This document shows, piece after piece, positions 33,541 through 45,649 of a DNA stretch of 64,000 bases. The stretch comes from Bimastos eiseni (Eukaryota > Annelida > Clitellata > Crassiclitellata > Lumbricidae): NCBI GenBank assembly GCA_959347315.1, contig OY365819.1:18701119-18765118 (forward strand), given 5' to 3'. The translations under genes and the position numbers were made by a program. Every line of letters starts with the position of its first letter. Positions within the stretch are counted from its first letter, which is position 1. Below the pieces are notes generated by a model. That model had not been told where the DNA came from. It did not search any database and was given only the letters and a program-made list of their open reading frames with translations.

Positions 33541-34409
33541 ACTAACTTCCGGACTGATTGACTGACTAACAGGTCAACTCAGCTCGAAGGTTTTCCAGAG
33601 GCGGTCCTAGGAAGGTCCGAGGGAGCTTTCCAGAGGGTCAGAGAAGACGAGGATTGGAACGTAGATAATCAAGTAAGTCTGGGAAAAAATGAATACCCGA
33701 CAGAAGCGTCTTACAAAGAGAAACGGGCCTTGCGAAAACGCGCGATACCTCTTCGATTTGATCAAACTAAATATGTTGTTGGTGCACATCGGTCAGACGT
33801 GGAAGAGCTCGAGCCATTTTCTGGTTTTGGATTTTCATTATAGCAATGATTTATAAAATACACGCATGTTTTGGTGATGAAAATGATCATACATGATGGG
33901 GGAACAGAGATGGTTTCTACCCCGGAAACTCTATATACCGGTATATTCCATCTGGGGATAGATTTTAGAACGGATAGATTCTGACTGAACAGCGATTCTT
34001 TGACACCTCAGTTCTCGTTCATACGAGTGTTCGCAGTGGCACGTGGATTTAGTCTTGTTTGCGAATAGTTCACAAATCTCATCGTCTTAAGTGCGTGCAT
34101 TAGGCGGAAACCGAAATCTTCTTTCAGGCATTGCTCCATGTTATCCACACACACAAACACACATAAACGCATATATATATATATATATATAATTATATAT
34201 GTATGTATAATTTGTATATATATGTTACGTAGGTTAATATACTTTCATTCAGAAATAAACGCAGCAAGAAAGAAGGCATTGACCGTTGGATTAGCCTCGC
34301 CAAAGGGAGCGTGAGACTCGAAAACTCTCAGACAAACAGACAGGCAGAGAGAGAGACAAACAGAAAACAGACTAATTGAGGGACATGCGAATAAATGGAC
34401 AGACGTACA

Positions 34410-34454
34410 GACATCCATACAGACTGACTTCCGGACTGATTGACTGACTAACAG
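34410..34454 (+). repeat. 45-bp segment shared with 33530-33574
   Basis: CATCCATACAGACTGACTTC then CGGACTGATTGACTGACTAA; three or so differences from the 33.5-kb copy. Confidence 0.8.
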
Positions 34455-35964
34455 GTTGAGACAGTTTGAGACGGCGCCATGCAAAGACATAGATCTTGGA
34501 GAACACAAACACACGAAAAGATATATATGCAGACAAACAAACGCTGAGTGAGGTAACGTAGCCATTGCTTAGGTGTCAGAGCGTGACACTAAAAAATGGA
34601 AATCGTGGCAGATAACAGACAATGGGAGATTTATCTTTGTACCACCATACGACCATCTCTATCCATGAAGTACTGATTCAGGCAATTTATAATGCTGTTG
34701 TTTATTGGAAGGTTTCTTGAATTGAAAAATTTCCTGTATTGTTTATATCTGCTTCTGACCCGTGCCATCTGTTTGACAAGGAAATGTTCGATGATCGATG
34801 CCTGTGGAAGCACAGCGTTGGTAACAGACACTGATGGTCGTTGGAAAAATATAATCGAGAGGTCGAGATACAATGGTCACAATAGATCGGACGAACTGCA
34901 GAGATCAGGCCGCAGCGGTAAACAACATCATTTATAAATGAATGAACGAAATAAGTTTGAGGACCGATTCAATTAATAAACGAATGAAAAAATGAAAAAA
35001 TGAAGAACTTATCGAAGGATGAAGGAACAGAAGCAGACGAACGATGGAGTGAATAAACGAGTGACAGGGAACCAGATGCACTTGAAAGAAAACCGTAAAA
35101 CATTGCTTCCATACGCTCGCCTTCATATGGAGGCATTTACACAAACTATCCTTTGGACACCCTCTCCCCCCGATTTGATGCAGCGCTTGTGAATAGGAAC
35201 CCCTATGTTTTTTCTCGGCTGGTAAAAAGTATTCGTGCAAAATTATGCTTATGCGGAACAGAGTCACATATGTAGGCCTGCTTTTGTTCTTTATATGTAG
35301 GCCCTATAGATAAAATGTAATTATAATAATAAATATACAACTATGTGCCTTCTATAGAAGCTATAACTTCAGTATAATAAGTTTGATAACATACTACTGA
35401 GTGAAATACAACTATAGTTTGAACGTTGGGATAATGTATCTGTTTTAAATGTTTTTAATTTGACAAAAGCATACATTTTAGACTCCTGCTTGCGGTACAC
35501 CAGGTTGATGGCCGCGGACCACAGATTGAGAACAGTGATCTATGACACACTATTGGCACTAAGTTAAACTGTTCTGGGGTGACCGTGGCCTTATGTTTAT
35601 TGGGTCTTCTCCTCACTTGATGCCGGCTGATTATCAGGTAATTATGTTCGCTTGATACATGTATTCAATGATAGGTGGAAATAAAAATTATGTGATTTTA
35701 TATATATTGGGTGACATACATAAATACAGATTGAGTTGAGAGAATGGCATTTGCGATCTGTCTTTTTGACTGTATCCTTGCTTCGATGGTTCTTCGTGGC
35801 GCATTGCAAAATGTGCATATATAAATTTGCCATTTACAAATAGGCAATTGTTCAACATGATGACTGAGAAGGGAGAGAAGGGAGAAATGGATGAGGGGGG
35901 AGAAGGAAAATAATGCAAGGAAGTCAGAGGAGGACGTTGAAACCGATAGGAAAAAGATTACCCA

Positions 35965-36545
35965 AAAGCAGCGATGAGTTACGGGAGCAGCAGTTGGAGG
36001 AGAAGCAGGAAGAGGAGAAGCAGAAATAGGAGGAGGGGCAGTAGGAGGAGAAGGACGAGCAGGGGAAGAGGAGGAGCAGGAGGAGTTGGAGGAGGAGCAG
36101 GGGAGGAGGAGGAGTTGGAGGAGTTGGAGGAGTTGGAGGAGTTGGAGGAGTTGGAGGAGGAGCAGGGGAGGAGGAGGAGTTGGAGGAGTTGGAGGAGGAG
36201 CAGGAGGAGGAGGAGGAAGAGAAGCAGGAGGAGGAACAGGAGGAGGAGCATGGGAGGAGGAGGAGTTGGAGGAGTTGGAGGAGTTGGAGGAGTTGGAGGA
36301 GTTGGAGAAGTTGGAGGAGGAGCAGGGGAGGAGGAGGAGTTGGAGGAGTTGGAGGAGTTGGAGGAGGAGCAGGGGAGGAGGAGGAGTTGGAGGAGTTGGA
36401 GGAGTTGGAGGAGGAGCAGGAGGAGCAGGAGGAGGAACAGGAGGAGGAGCAGGGGAGGGAGAGCAGGAGGAGGAACAGGAGGAGGAGCAGGAGGAGGAGG
36501 AGGAAGAGAAGCAGGAGGAGGAGCAGAAGGAGGACTAGGATGAGG
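35965..36545. repeat. GGA-rich minisatellite with GTTGGAGGA higher-order units
   Basis: Purine-strand array of GGAGGA, GTTGGAGGA and GGAGCAGGGGAGGAGGA blocks. The blocks are duplicated in higher-order form (36080-36180, 36250-36350, 36370-36420). All Gly-, Glu- or Leu/Ser-rich frames on both strands are repeat translations. Confidence 0.97.
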
Positions 36546-36944
36546 AGGAGGTGAGGTTGAATTAAGAACAGCATAAGCATGAAGGAAAAGGAAATATGAT
36601 AATTGAAATTGAGTGGATGCATATGGAAAAGGGAGACGAAATAGAAATTGGAAGGAGGAATAGGAGAATGAGGAGGAAGAGAAGAAAGAGGAGAAGGAGG
36701 GTAATGTCCAGTGATGGGAAACATTGAAAATCCTAGAATTAAAATATTACTTTAGATACTATCGGGATGTTCTGAACTCCTACTCAACGTATTTTTTAGG
36801 AGCATTTATACCTTTAATAAAATGCGTGTTTGAATATTTTGAGTACTTTGTGCTTCAAATTATGATGCGAATACTTTTTTTGAACTTCTTCTGTTACTCA
36901 TTACTGACAATATTACTATGTCGTCGTCGTAATTGGATGGGAGA

Positions 36945-37062
36945 GGAGGAAGATGAAGAGAAGGAAGATGAAGAGGAGGAAGATGAAGAGGAGGAAGATG
37001 AAGAGGAGGAAGATGAAGAGGAGGAAGATGAAGAGGAGGAAGATGAAGAGGAGGAAGAGGAA
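36945..37062. repeat. 18-bp minisatellite GAGGAGGAAGATGAAGAG
   Basis: About six to seven near-perfect copies; encodes a Glu/Asp repeat only by accident of frame. Confidence 0.96.
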
Positions 37063-37259
37063 TAGGAGGATTAACAGGAAGGTGAGCAGAAGAGCAACAC
37101 AAAGGAATAGATGGGCGAGGGATCGAGCTGATTGCGGCATCAGCAACAAGACTGAAAGAGACAGGGATAAGACGGCTTATGTGACCATCTGCGTCGATCT
37201 CCACTGGGAGTCATGCCGCCATTTCAATCTTCCGGATACCTCTCATCGTTCACCCCTAT

Positions 37260-37850
37260 CTAACGCCATTCCCTTCCAAGATTTCTTAAGCCCTCTCCTG
37301 TCTGTCTTCCCCCTCTTTCCTTTTTCTTTCTCCTTCTCTCCTTCTTTTCCTAGTTCCCTCTCTGTCTGTCTCTGTTTCTGCCTCTCTCTGTCTCTGTCTC
37401 TCTCTTCCTTATTTGAATTCTCCGTCCCTTATCTCTATTCATTCCATCCGCTCTTAAGCCTTCATCGCTTCCTCTCTGACGACAGCTTCGCCTGTCGTAG
37501 CGTCCTCTTCAGAAGGAGAGAGGGACGGACTCTCCTAGTCTACCTCTCCTCTATCCTCCATCTTTCTCTCCCTCTCCCCTGTTCCTCATCTTCTTCTCTC
37601 TTCCTTTCTCCCTTCCTATCTTTCTCTCTTCTTCCCTGCCCCTCTCGGCCTCTCTCCCTCACTTCTTTCCATCCTCTATCTCGCTCTCTGCCTCTCTCCC
37701 TTTCTCGCCTTCTCCTTCTCTCATTCTCTCTCCATCTCTATCTTCCTTATTTTGCTTCTCCACCCTTTTCTCTCCTCGTTCCACACCTCTCTTAAACCTC
37801 CCTCCCTCCATCCCTCTCTTGCTTGTCTGCCTTCTCTCAGTCATGAAACT
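37260..37850. repeat. Pyrimidine-rich CT tract
   Basis: TCTCTCC/CTTCCT-rich sequence of about 590 bp without a fixed unit. The 280-codon frame through this and the adjacent GGA tract is not a gene. Confidence 0.9.
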
Positions 37851-39045
37851 CTATGCCTTCAATTCATCATTTCCTCATCGTCGTCATCGTCATCATCATC
37901 GCTGAACTACAATCTTTGCTCGCGCTGCCGATATATAACTCAAGCGTCTCTGTAGCTCTACATACATGTACCAGCAATCAAACTATGGTTTTGATTAGCC
38001 ATTCATGTAGCGCCACTCGGAGATTCAGTGGTGCTCCCGACCCAAGTAAGTGCTGTCAGTAACAAATGCGATAGTTAGCCTCTCAATTCTTGAACAAAAT
38101 CCACTGCCTCGTTTGGCTACGGACGATGGACGAAAATTTTCAACGACTGTCCTGGTTCTGGTAGCAACCTATTCTGCTATTATTTGCTAGCTTGCGCTGA
38201 TTCTGTATTCGTATGATGTAAACATTACTTAAATGCATAGTTTGCTTTCTACGCATAGCCAATAATTGAGACCGTTGTGTTCGGAATGGATAGGAAATCT
38301 TCCATTGGAAAGAATAACGTTATGTCTATACGGCAGTGAGTTGATTAGTCAGAACATCTTAGGTCTTAGCTCGTATCAAACATCGACTAATGAATTTTCT
38401 TTGTCTGATTTTTACCTATCATTCATTTATATCTTATGCGTATATTTAATTATACGTAGGCCTGCATGTCAAGATAGAATTCAAATTAAATTGAAGGCCG
38501 ATGAATAACGTCAGAGTTTCGCCAGACATCGACCTCCTCACAAGGATCGGCCTAGAACTACAGGATACTGCAATTTAAAATAACGAAATAATAGAAGTTC
38601 GGCGTAGTGATAAACTCAGAGAAAGTCAAAATAATGGTTATTGTAAACATTATAAAGATGTACCAATATCCAGTGCCTATAGTGTAAAAAAAGAAGTGAC
38701 TGGACACTAGGGAAGCCGTCCATAAATGATGTCAAGCAATTTTGGACAAGATTTTAAGAATCAGCACTATGGTGAGCAATGGACTTGACAAAGTGCGGAA
38801 AAAAATGGAAATCATTTATTGGTAACCATCGCCGCCAAAATTGCTGGCGTCAGGTCCTGATGATGTAGACGACGACGACGCTAATAGCATAGAGGCTACA
38901 ATCAAAACAGATTTGATATCCGAGTGGTCGTTAATACTAAGATTGTCTAATTTTTATACGGCCATTATGTTGATACATGAAGCTGGCGAAAAAGAGGAAT
39001 AAAAGGTTTGACGAAGATGAGTTTCCCCGCTCAATGGCGGTGGTA

Positions 39046-39136
39046 TAGTTGCAGTTTAACGACACTGTGTGATAACAAAGATCAGTAGCGTCACCCTCCT
39101 CCTTTATCTATGCTTGGGACTGGCACTGGCAGAGTA
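39046..39136 (-). mobile_element. RTE-like interspersed repeat, copy 6
   Basis: Plus strand reads GTTGCAGTTTAACGACACTG, TGATAACAAAGATCAGTAGC, CACCCTCCTCCTTTATC and GGGACTGGCACTGGCAGAG. Near-consensus reverse complement of the 17001 copy. Confidence 0.82.
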
Positions 39137-39984
39137 CAACCAGTGGGGAAGTTCCCGCTCGAAGGCAGGTCCGTTGGCCTTTAATGGCGCTCGGTGGGTC
39201 AGACGAGTGCGTTACTTTCCCGTTGCCTCCTTCGCAGATAAGTTTGGTGAGCAACCTGTCCAGTATCCCAACTTACAAGACGGACCATAACGTACCGCTA
39301 TATGCACCCTCGCACCTCGTCTCATTTAAGACAATTTATTGCAGAGTTCCGCTCAGAGGTTTGCTCCTAACAATTGCCAAGTGACTGCGTAGGTCAAGGA
39401 TTCCGACTGAGGGTGATGGCTAAATGGAGAAAGAATAAACTATCTGGCCCGGTTCAGAAGTTCTTTCCTCGCAACTGGTGCATAAAAATTATAAGCAATA
39501 AAATTATCGTCAGCTGGCATAAGATGATTATGGGCGAGGTGTTAGCAAGAAGCCCGTTTACAAACCAATCGATATATTATTATATACGGAGAGTCGCTCA
39601 GTGCAGACTTATTCTGCGGTTTGGCTTCAAAGAGGGTGTACTAAGACGAAAGCTAATTCGACAGGGCTGCCAAAGTGGCGTAGACAGAACGTTCTGGACC
39701 CACAGCTTATAAAAGCTTAGAGAAGATCGTCTCTGCACGCCATCTCTCGTAGCAAATGCGCAGTTCCACGCAGCAACGTCCTCTCGCAGAATATAAATAT
39801 ACATTATTTGCCTACACTGTGTATATAAACTATATATGTCTAAAATAAATAGGTGTATATATTTCCTGCAATATATGCTCATGAGAGATAAATATACTAT
39901 AACACAATTCAATTATAATAATAATAATATATGCTAATAAGAGGATATTTACTCTATGAGCACTATAAGCATGTACATTGTATG

Positions 39985-40120
39985 GAGCGTGAAAGACAGA
40001 CAGACAGAGACAGAGACAGAGACAGAGACAGAGACAGAGACAGAGACAGAGACAGAGACAGAGACAGAGACAGAGACAGAGACAGAGACAGAGACAGAGG
40101 CAGAGACAGAGACAGAGGCA
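39985..40120. repeat. (CAGAGA)n hexanucleotide microsatellite
   Basis: About 21 units, nearly perfect, with two CAGAGG variants at the right. Confidence 0.96.
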
Positions 40121-40439
40121 TTCTACGCTAATTATTCTAGTGGTTTTAACCTTTTCACGTTGTTATGGTTCTCTATATAGGCACAGACATAAAACTAACG
40201 GCTGCACATTCAGACTCTGATACGGCCATCGCATGACCTCTACATATATATTATTGAAGAGGCCGTGAACGTTAACCAAAGCTCGTCATTGTCTTACGAA
40301 ACAGACCTTAACAATGATTGTCGGAATACATGCGAAGAGGCAATTGTGTCCATTGGTCAATGGCATGACTCCACATTACAGTTTCATTGAAAGAGTTGGC
40401 ATGTCCAAGCGGGGCTTTTGGACCTAGATCTGCCCCGAG

Positions 40440-40590
40440 TGGCCATGTCTTTGGAAGTGCCCTACGTCTTCGGAGGAATGGGGGAATATGTCTTTTGAGG
40501 GAGGGGCCATGTGTTTGGGAGGACCATGTCTTTGAAGGGACCATGTCTTTGGGAGGGCCATGTCTTTTGGAGGGTCATGTCTTTGAAAGT
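40440..40590. repeat. About 20-bp minisatellite with CCATGTCTTTG core
   Basis: Seven or so irregular units of GGGAGG(A/G)CCATGTCTTTG. Confidence 0.85.
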
Positions 40591-41091
40591 CAACAATATC
40601 TTTGCTGATCGGTCGTAGTCAATAAGTGGTTAAGCTAAGTATGTATTTTAAGACACTATCGACAAAGACACTAAATCAATGTCTGTTGAAAAATGACTGG
40701 CTATTAAAAGGAGCGACGCATTATTGTTCGCATGTCTTGATAAATAATAGCAAAACAATACGCCTGATATAGTCTAGTTTTAAATCCTGCAAGCCTACTC
40801 GAATATACAGGCATATAGGTTTACACGATTGAATAAAAAATTGATTTTCATATTTGCTGACGAACTAAAATGAAAGAAATGCAATGGGCCATAAATTTCT
40901 TTCATCACTCACCAAATATGAAACCTGATCTTCAATATTATTATTTTTTTAATCAATTGATGTTCAAGGCACTATGCGCTAGAACTGTGTTTAATCCTGA
41001 TATTTATTTTGAGTTAGCATAGTTTTTGGCGTAAGTATTAAACTAAATCTACATTCATGCACGATAGTCAATTTCACCTCGAATGCAACGC

Positions 41092-41273
41092 AAAACACGA
41101 GCAAAACAAGAGACGAAACACGAGACAAAACAAGTGACAAAGCACGAGATAAAACAAGAGACAAAACAAGTGACAAAACACGAGACAAAACAAAAGACAA
41201 AATAAGTGACAAAACACTAGACAACACAAGAGACGAAACAAGTGACAAAACACGAGACAAAACAAGAGATAAC
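41092..41273. repeat. 12-bp minisatellite with 36-bp higher-order period
   Basis: Units ACAAAACAAGAG, ACAAAACAAGTG and ACAAAACACGAG alternate in that order, giving a 36-bp super-unit repeated about five times. Confidence 0.93.
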
Positions 41274-42057
41274 AACGGACAGCTATTCATAGTACCACAG
41301 TTGTAACCATGCAAATCTCTCCTGAAACGTTTATTGCCGTGTCATAAACTTCATACTGAGGTTCAAATGGATTATAAACAAAGCAATACCAAGCGTAATC
41401 TCCGCATAAAGGCAGATTTGGAGAACCAAAAGAGAGTGCGAGATGCAGATAGATTATATTTAAACTAGAAAGTACTTGAAAGGCGCTATACAAAGTGTCT
41501 TGCAATGCTTCCTATAGCCAAGCATTTTGTGTACGTGGATCGCTAAAAGGCATGAGCAGTTCCCTATAAAGATACATTTAGTCCATTGCTATAAAGGCTT
41601 CCATGCGTTGATAACGCTCGTTAAAATGCATCTACATGTATTTAGGACATGAGCTAGGACTGACCTTCCGCGAAGGGGGATGGAAGGGCAAATGCCCAGG
41701 AGCCCGACGAGTTTTATGGGCCCATGCTGTGCCCCCAAACGCCTCACGACAAACATTTAATCAGATAAACAGTGTTTTGATTTATGTCTTGTTGAATATG
41801 ATATTACTGACACGTAATCACAACTGTTATATTGCTAAAATATGATAATACTGACACTTATTCACAACTGTTATAGCGTTAAATATAACTTATTGACACT
41901 TAATCAGAACTGTCTGTCCAAGCTATCAGATCGAAATAATTAAGATCAACAGTTTAAACTTCAACCATCTGTATATTACTTACACAACATTGCTTGCTAA
42001 AGAACACGCTTACCTAAGTCTAAGAGACTTAGTTCCGTGGCTGTTCTGCCAAAGACC

Positions 42058-42205
42058 AGGAATTTTCATGCCTAGTAGCCCGTTGGCCCGGAATTTCTCT
42101 ACCAATGGGCCCAGAATTTCTCTGTCTAGGGCCCTGGAATTTCCCAGCCTATAGGGGCCCGGAATGTCTCTGCCTATAAGGTCCAGAAATTCCGTTTGGC
42201 GGGCC
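42058..42205. repeat. About 24-bp minisatellite, GGCCCGGAATTTCTC units
   Basis: Six diverged units (CCCGGAATTTCTCTACC, CCCAGAATTTCTCTGTC, CCTGGAATTTCCCAGCC and others). The last unit with its GGCGGGC end recurs alone at 42856-42887 (TGCCTATTAGGTCCAGAAAT). Confidence 0.8.
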
Positions 42206-42889
42206 TGTTCTCAGGAGCGGCGAAGGAGAACAGTTCTCCGGCGTCGGTGAAGGAAATATGAGTCGCTCTAAGGTAGCAAATGGTAGAGCGGCAATATCAA
42301 AGGTTGGCCAACCACCGAATAGTCACGATGTCGAATAGTCACCATGTTACACTGGTGTAATCTGTGCGACTCATTCAACCCGATGGTTGTGGCCGGTAAC
42401 ACAGGCAGCATCATACTTCCGTCATCAGACAATTGATGTTCAAGGCACCAGAACAGTTATTGGCTCTCCAGTCTTCTTTTGATCGGCATCGGCATCTACG
42501 TTTTACGACAGAAGTCATCTGTGTTTCGGTTAACTCTTCCACAGATAATGATGATTGCGGCTGGAACCTATAGAAATCGGTGGTGCACGCATCTTTGGAT
42601 CATAAACATGCACTTGTCGTCTCCTATTTAGCCATTAAAGTTTACGGATTTCAATCTAAATTGTCTTTTAAAACCGATGCTGAGTGTATTGCAGGAAAAG
42701 GGTAGCCCGACCAGCGGGACAACCGGTCCCTTTATGAAATTTTTTATTCCCTACTTGATTCCTGTTGATTAACGATGTGAGCAATTTATTCACATCTTCT
42801 GTTGGGATCAATAAAAAGATACTGATATAGGCTTATATTGATATATATTTACATGCCTATTAGGTCCAGAAATTTCCGTAGGCGGGCAT

Positions 42890-42935
42890 ACACACATACA
42901 CACACACACACATACATACACACATACATACATAT
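42890..42935. repeat. (CACA)/(CATA) microsatellite
   Basis: ACACACATACATACACACATAC tract. Confidence 0.9.
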
Positions 42936-43079
42936 TACATAGCCAACATACATACTATATTCAAGCGCCCTTGTAGCGTCATGGCCTGCTTTGCTTTGGT
43001 CTAGAACTTGTCCATTTAATAATACATACAAATACTACATACATTCAATATTCGACATGTTTTGACTGATCCCATGCAG

Positions 43080-44150
43080 CCTAGATTATTAGAATAGAAG
43101 TGTGTATGTATAAATGTATGTGTGTATGCATGTATATATGCTTATATGATTGCATGTACACGCTTGTTCACCTGTATGAATTTGTGCTATAATCAAATCA
43201 TGCATGCCTATATATATTTAGTGTTATGTTTGGCAGACCCAAATCTCAGGCGATCAAACCCGGTAACACAAACATATACGTAGCATCAAACTATATAATG
43301 GATTTCTTCCGTCGAAGTGGTTCATGATAGCTGCGCTATATAAGTAATCTAAAACCTATTTCTCGATGAAACTCAGAGAATCTATGTCTATCAGGTTTCT
43401 CATCAACAACCATTATTGTCCAGAAAAAACTGTACGCCTATAAGCTTATCCAAGCGATCTAACCAAATAATTAAGAACGTCCTATATTTTCTGTGTATAA
43501 TATGTGGCCAGACAAAACATGCCTCGTTTTTGCAAACCAGGGTCTTTCGGATGACCTTTGAAGTACAGCTATGATGTTTTTCATGCATATTATGCAAATA
43601 AATAACTTTCATACGTATACTATCATGTAGAGGCGTTGAGCCGGATTTCTGCAAAGGTCAGCTTGTGTTGCGCATCGTTCTGTTTATATTATGCTCAGAA
43701 CGTAATTTCAGAAACGGTTTATTCCATCCAGAAAGCATAAACACAGCTGTACACACATCAAAGTCTATCAAATTATATCGATCAACTTTAATATCGTTTG
43801 AAGACTCTGAACAGTTGCGCCACGCCTCATTATTACTCATATGATTCCAAATTGAAACATATGTATACGTACATACCTACATACAAGCACATTCATCCTT
43901 TCCAAAAATTTAAATAGCACCCCTTCAAGGCTACTGCTCAGGAGCTCTCCCGACCCCGACACATGTGCACATATTATAATGCATATTTTGAAACGTGCAT
44001 GTAAAATATAATATATATGTCAATCAATCAATCAATCAGTCAGTCAGTCAGTCAATCAATCAATCAATGAAACTTAATATATGTATGTATGTAAACACAA
44101 CGCGTGCATACTACATGGATATATATATTTATACATGCACACAGGCATAC
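43080..44150. other. Intergenic, no gene seen
   Basis: ATGT-rich patch at 43095-43150 and (CAAT)n/(CAGT)n at 44022-44068; otherwise unique AT-rich sequence. Confidence 0.55.
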
Positions 44151-44163
44151 ATAAATGGCACTC

Positions 44164-44446
44164 CGACAAAATAGCCTCGACAAAATAGCCTCGAAAAAAT
44201 AGCCTCGACAAAATAGCCTCGACAAAATAGCCCATTCTAAAAGACGTGAATGTTTAGAGGCTTAACTTTTTTGTCCATTACTAAGTAAGTTTTATTAGTG
44301 CTTAAGCCCATTGTTACAGACGAACCGCATTGGCCGCTTGATAGGAACTACTTTATTTGGGGCTATTTTGTCAGAGCTATTTTGTCGGGGGCTATTTTGT
44401 TGGGACTATTTTGTCAAGGCTACTTTGTCGTGGCTATTTTGTCGGG
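44164..44446. repeat. Fold-back element: CGACAAAATAGCC arrays facing GGCTATTTTGTCG arrays
   Basis: Left arm (44164-44232) has five tandem copies of a 14-mer containing CGACAAAATAGCCT. Right arm (44359-44446) has six looser copies of its complement GGCTATTTTGTCG. About 125 bp of single-copy sequence separates them. Tandem-repeated inverted ends are characteristic of Foldback-type elements. No clear target duplication seen. Confidence 0.82.
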
Positions 44447-44495
44447 TCACGTGCATAAACAGATCTATGCTTTGCACATGCATGTCTAGGTAGGT

Positions 44496-44667
44496 CAATA
44501 CATATATTAATACATATATTAATACATATATTAATACATATATTAATACATATATTAATACATATATTAATACATATATTAATACATATATTAATACATA
44601 TATTAATACATATATTAATACATATATTAATACATATATTAATACATATATTAATACATATATTAAT
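44496..44667. repeat. 12-bp minisatellite ATATTAATACAT
   Basis: About 14 perfect tandem copies. The minus-strand Ile-Asn-Ile-Cys frame is its translation. Confidence 0.97.
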
Positions 44668-45429
44668 GAAACAGAGAGGCTGCGGCGGTGTCACTGTTAA
44701 GTCACAAACCGGACTCAATAACGTTGTATGACGTACACAACTTTAAGTGACCAACTTAGTCTTAGTCTTTATCTTAGCCAAATCTTAGTCCTTGACTCTA
44801 CCATCTTTGGTTTTGCGCGTTAATGTATAAACAAATTTGTATTAGAAAAAAATGAACAATGATGGTAATAGTAATTTTAAATAACAATAGTAATGTAAAC
44901 TAAAATAGATGGGGCTAACGTGCCACAAGACAATCTGCATTGTGCCGAGTTAACGAGCATTGTCTTATAAGATCGGCGTAGACTTTGGTTGATTCCAATG
45001 GCAATTGACTCTGTTCGCATATACTATCGTTAGTCATCGCCTGATCCATCGTCTGTAAATGAATGTATCGTTGGATGGCATGCCTGACTCAGACACGACT
45101 GAATAGCGGACGATGGGTACCAGTGCCTCGATGTCATGCCATCCCATTAAGGCATCGTCTGGCAGCGAGGCACCGGATTTTATAAGGACGCAATTCACGG
45201 CTGTCTGATTGACTTAATAAAGAGGATGACGTAATCGTTGGAACGACAGCGTCATTCTAACTTTTACTTAGATGCTACTCAGCAGAGACGCACTGATTAA
45301 CATTGCATTTGTTGCAACTGAAACGGTAGATTATATTTTATCTCGAAAGTTATGTACAGCACATTGCTTAAGCCCATACAAAGAAGCAAACGAAAGCAGT
45401 TTGAGCTAGAAGTAGGTAAAAATCGGAAG

Positions 45430-45610
45430 CCAAAGAAGAAGAAGAAGTAGAAGAAGAAGAAGGAAAAAGAAGAAGTGAAAAGAAGACGAAGAGGAGGAAG
45501 AAGAAGAAAGAAGAAGAAGAAGAGAAAGAAGAGGATGAAGCAGATGATGAGAAGAAAGAAAAGAAGAAGAAGAAGTTGAATGAGGGAATTAGGAGGAAGA
45601 AGGGGAGGTG
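45430..45610. repeat. AAG/AGG purine tract
   Basis: GAAGAAGAA-rich 180 bp. Poly-Ser/Phe frames on the other strand are artefacts. Confidence 0.95.
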
Positions 45611-45649
45611 AAGTATTTGAAGTAAAACCTGAAAAGTCGCCTTGAACAT

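Noticed and set aside
35924..36724. 266-codon Leu/Ser/Pro-rich frame and overlapping Gly/Glu frames
   Set aside because: They come from the GGA/GTTGGAGGA minisatellite; no unique protein sequence, no start or splice context.
36953..37795. 280-codon frame with Met-Lys-Arg-Arg-Lys repeats then Ser/Leu
   Set aside because: Joins an 18-bp minisatellite to a CT-rich tract; composition follows the repeat.
42255..42300. CTCTAAGGTAGCAAATGG resembling the 28S rRNA site used by R2 elements
   Set aside because: Two gaps are needed to align it and the flanks do not match 28S; probably part of a repeat.
44434..44718. Ile-Asn-Ile-Cys periodic frame
   Set aside because: A 12-bp tandem repeat is a multiple of three, so every frame stays open.
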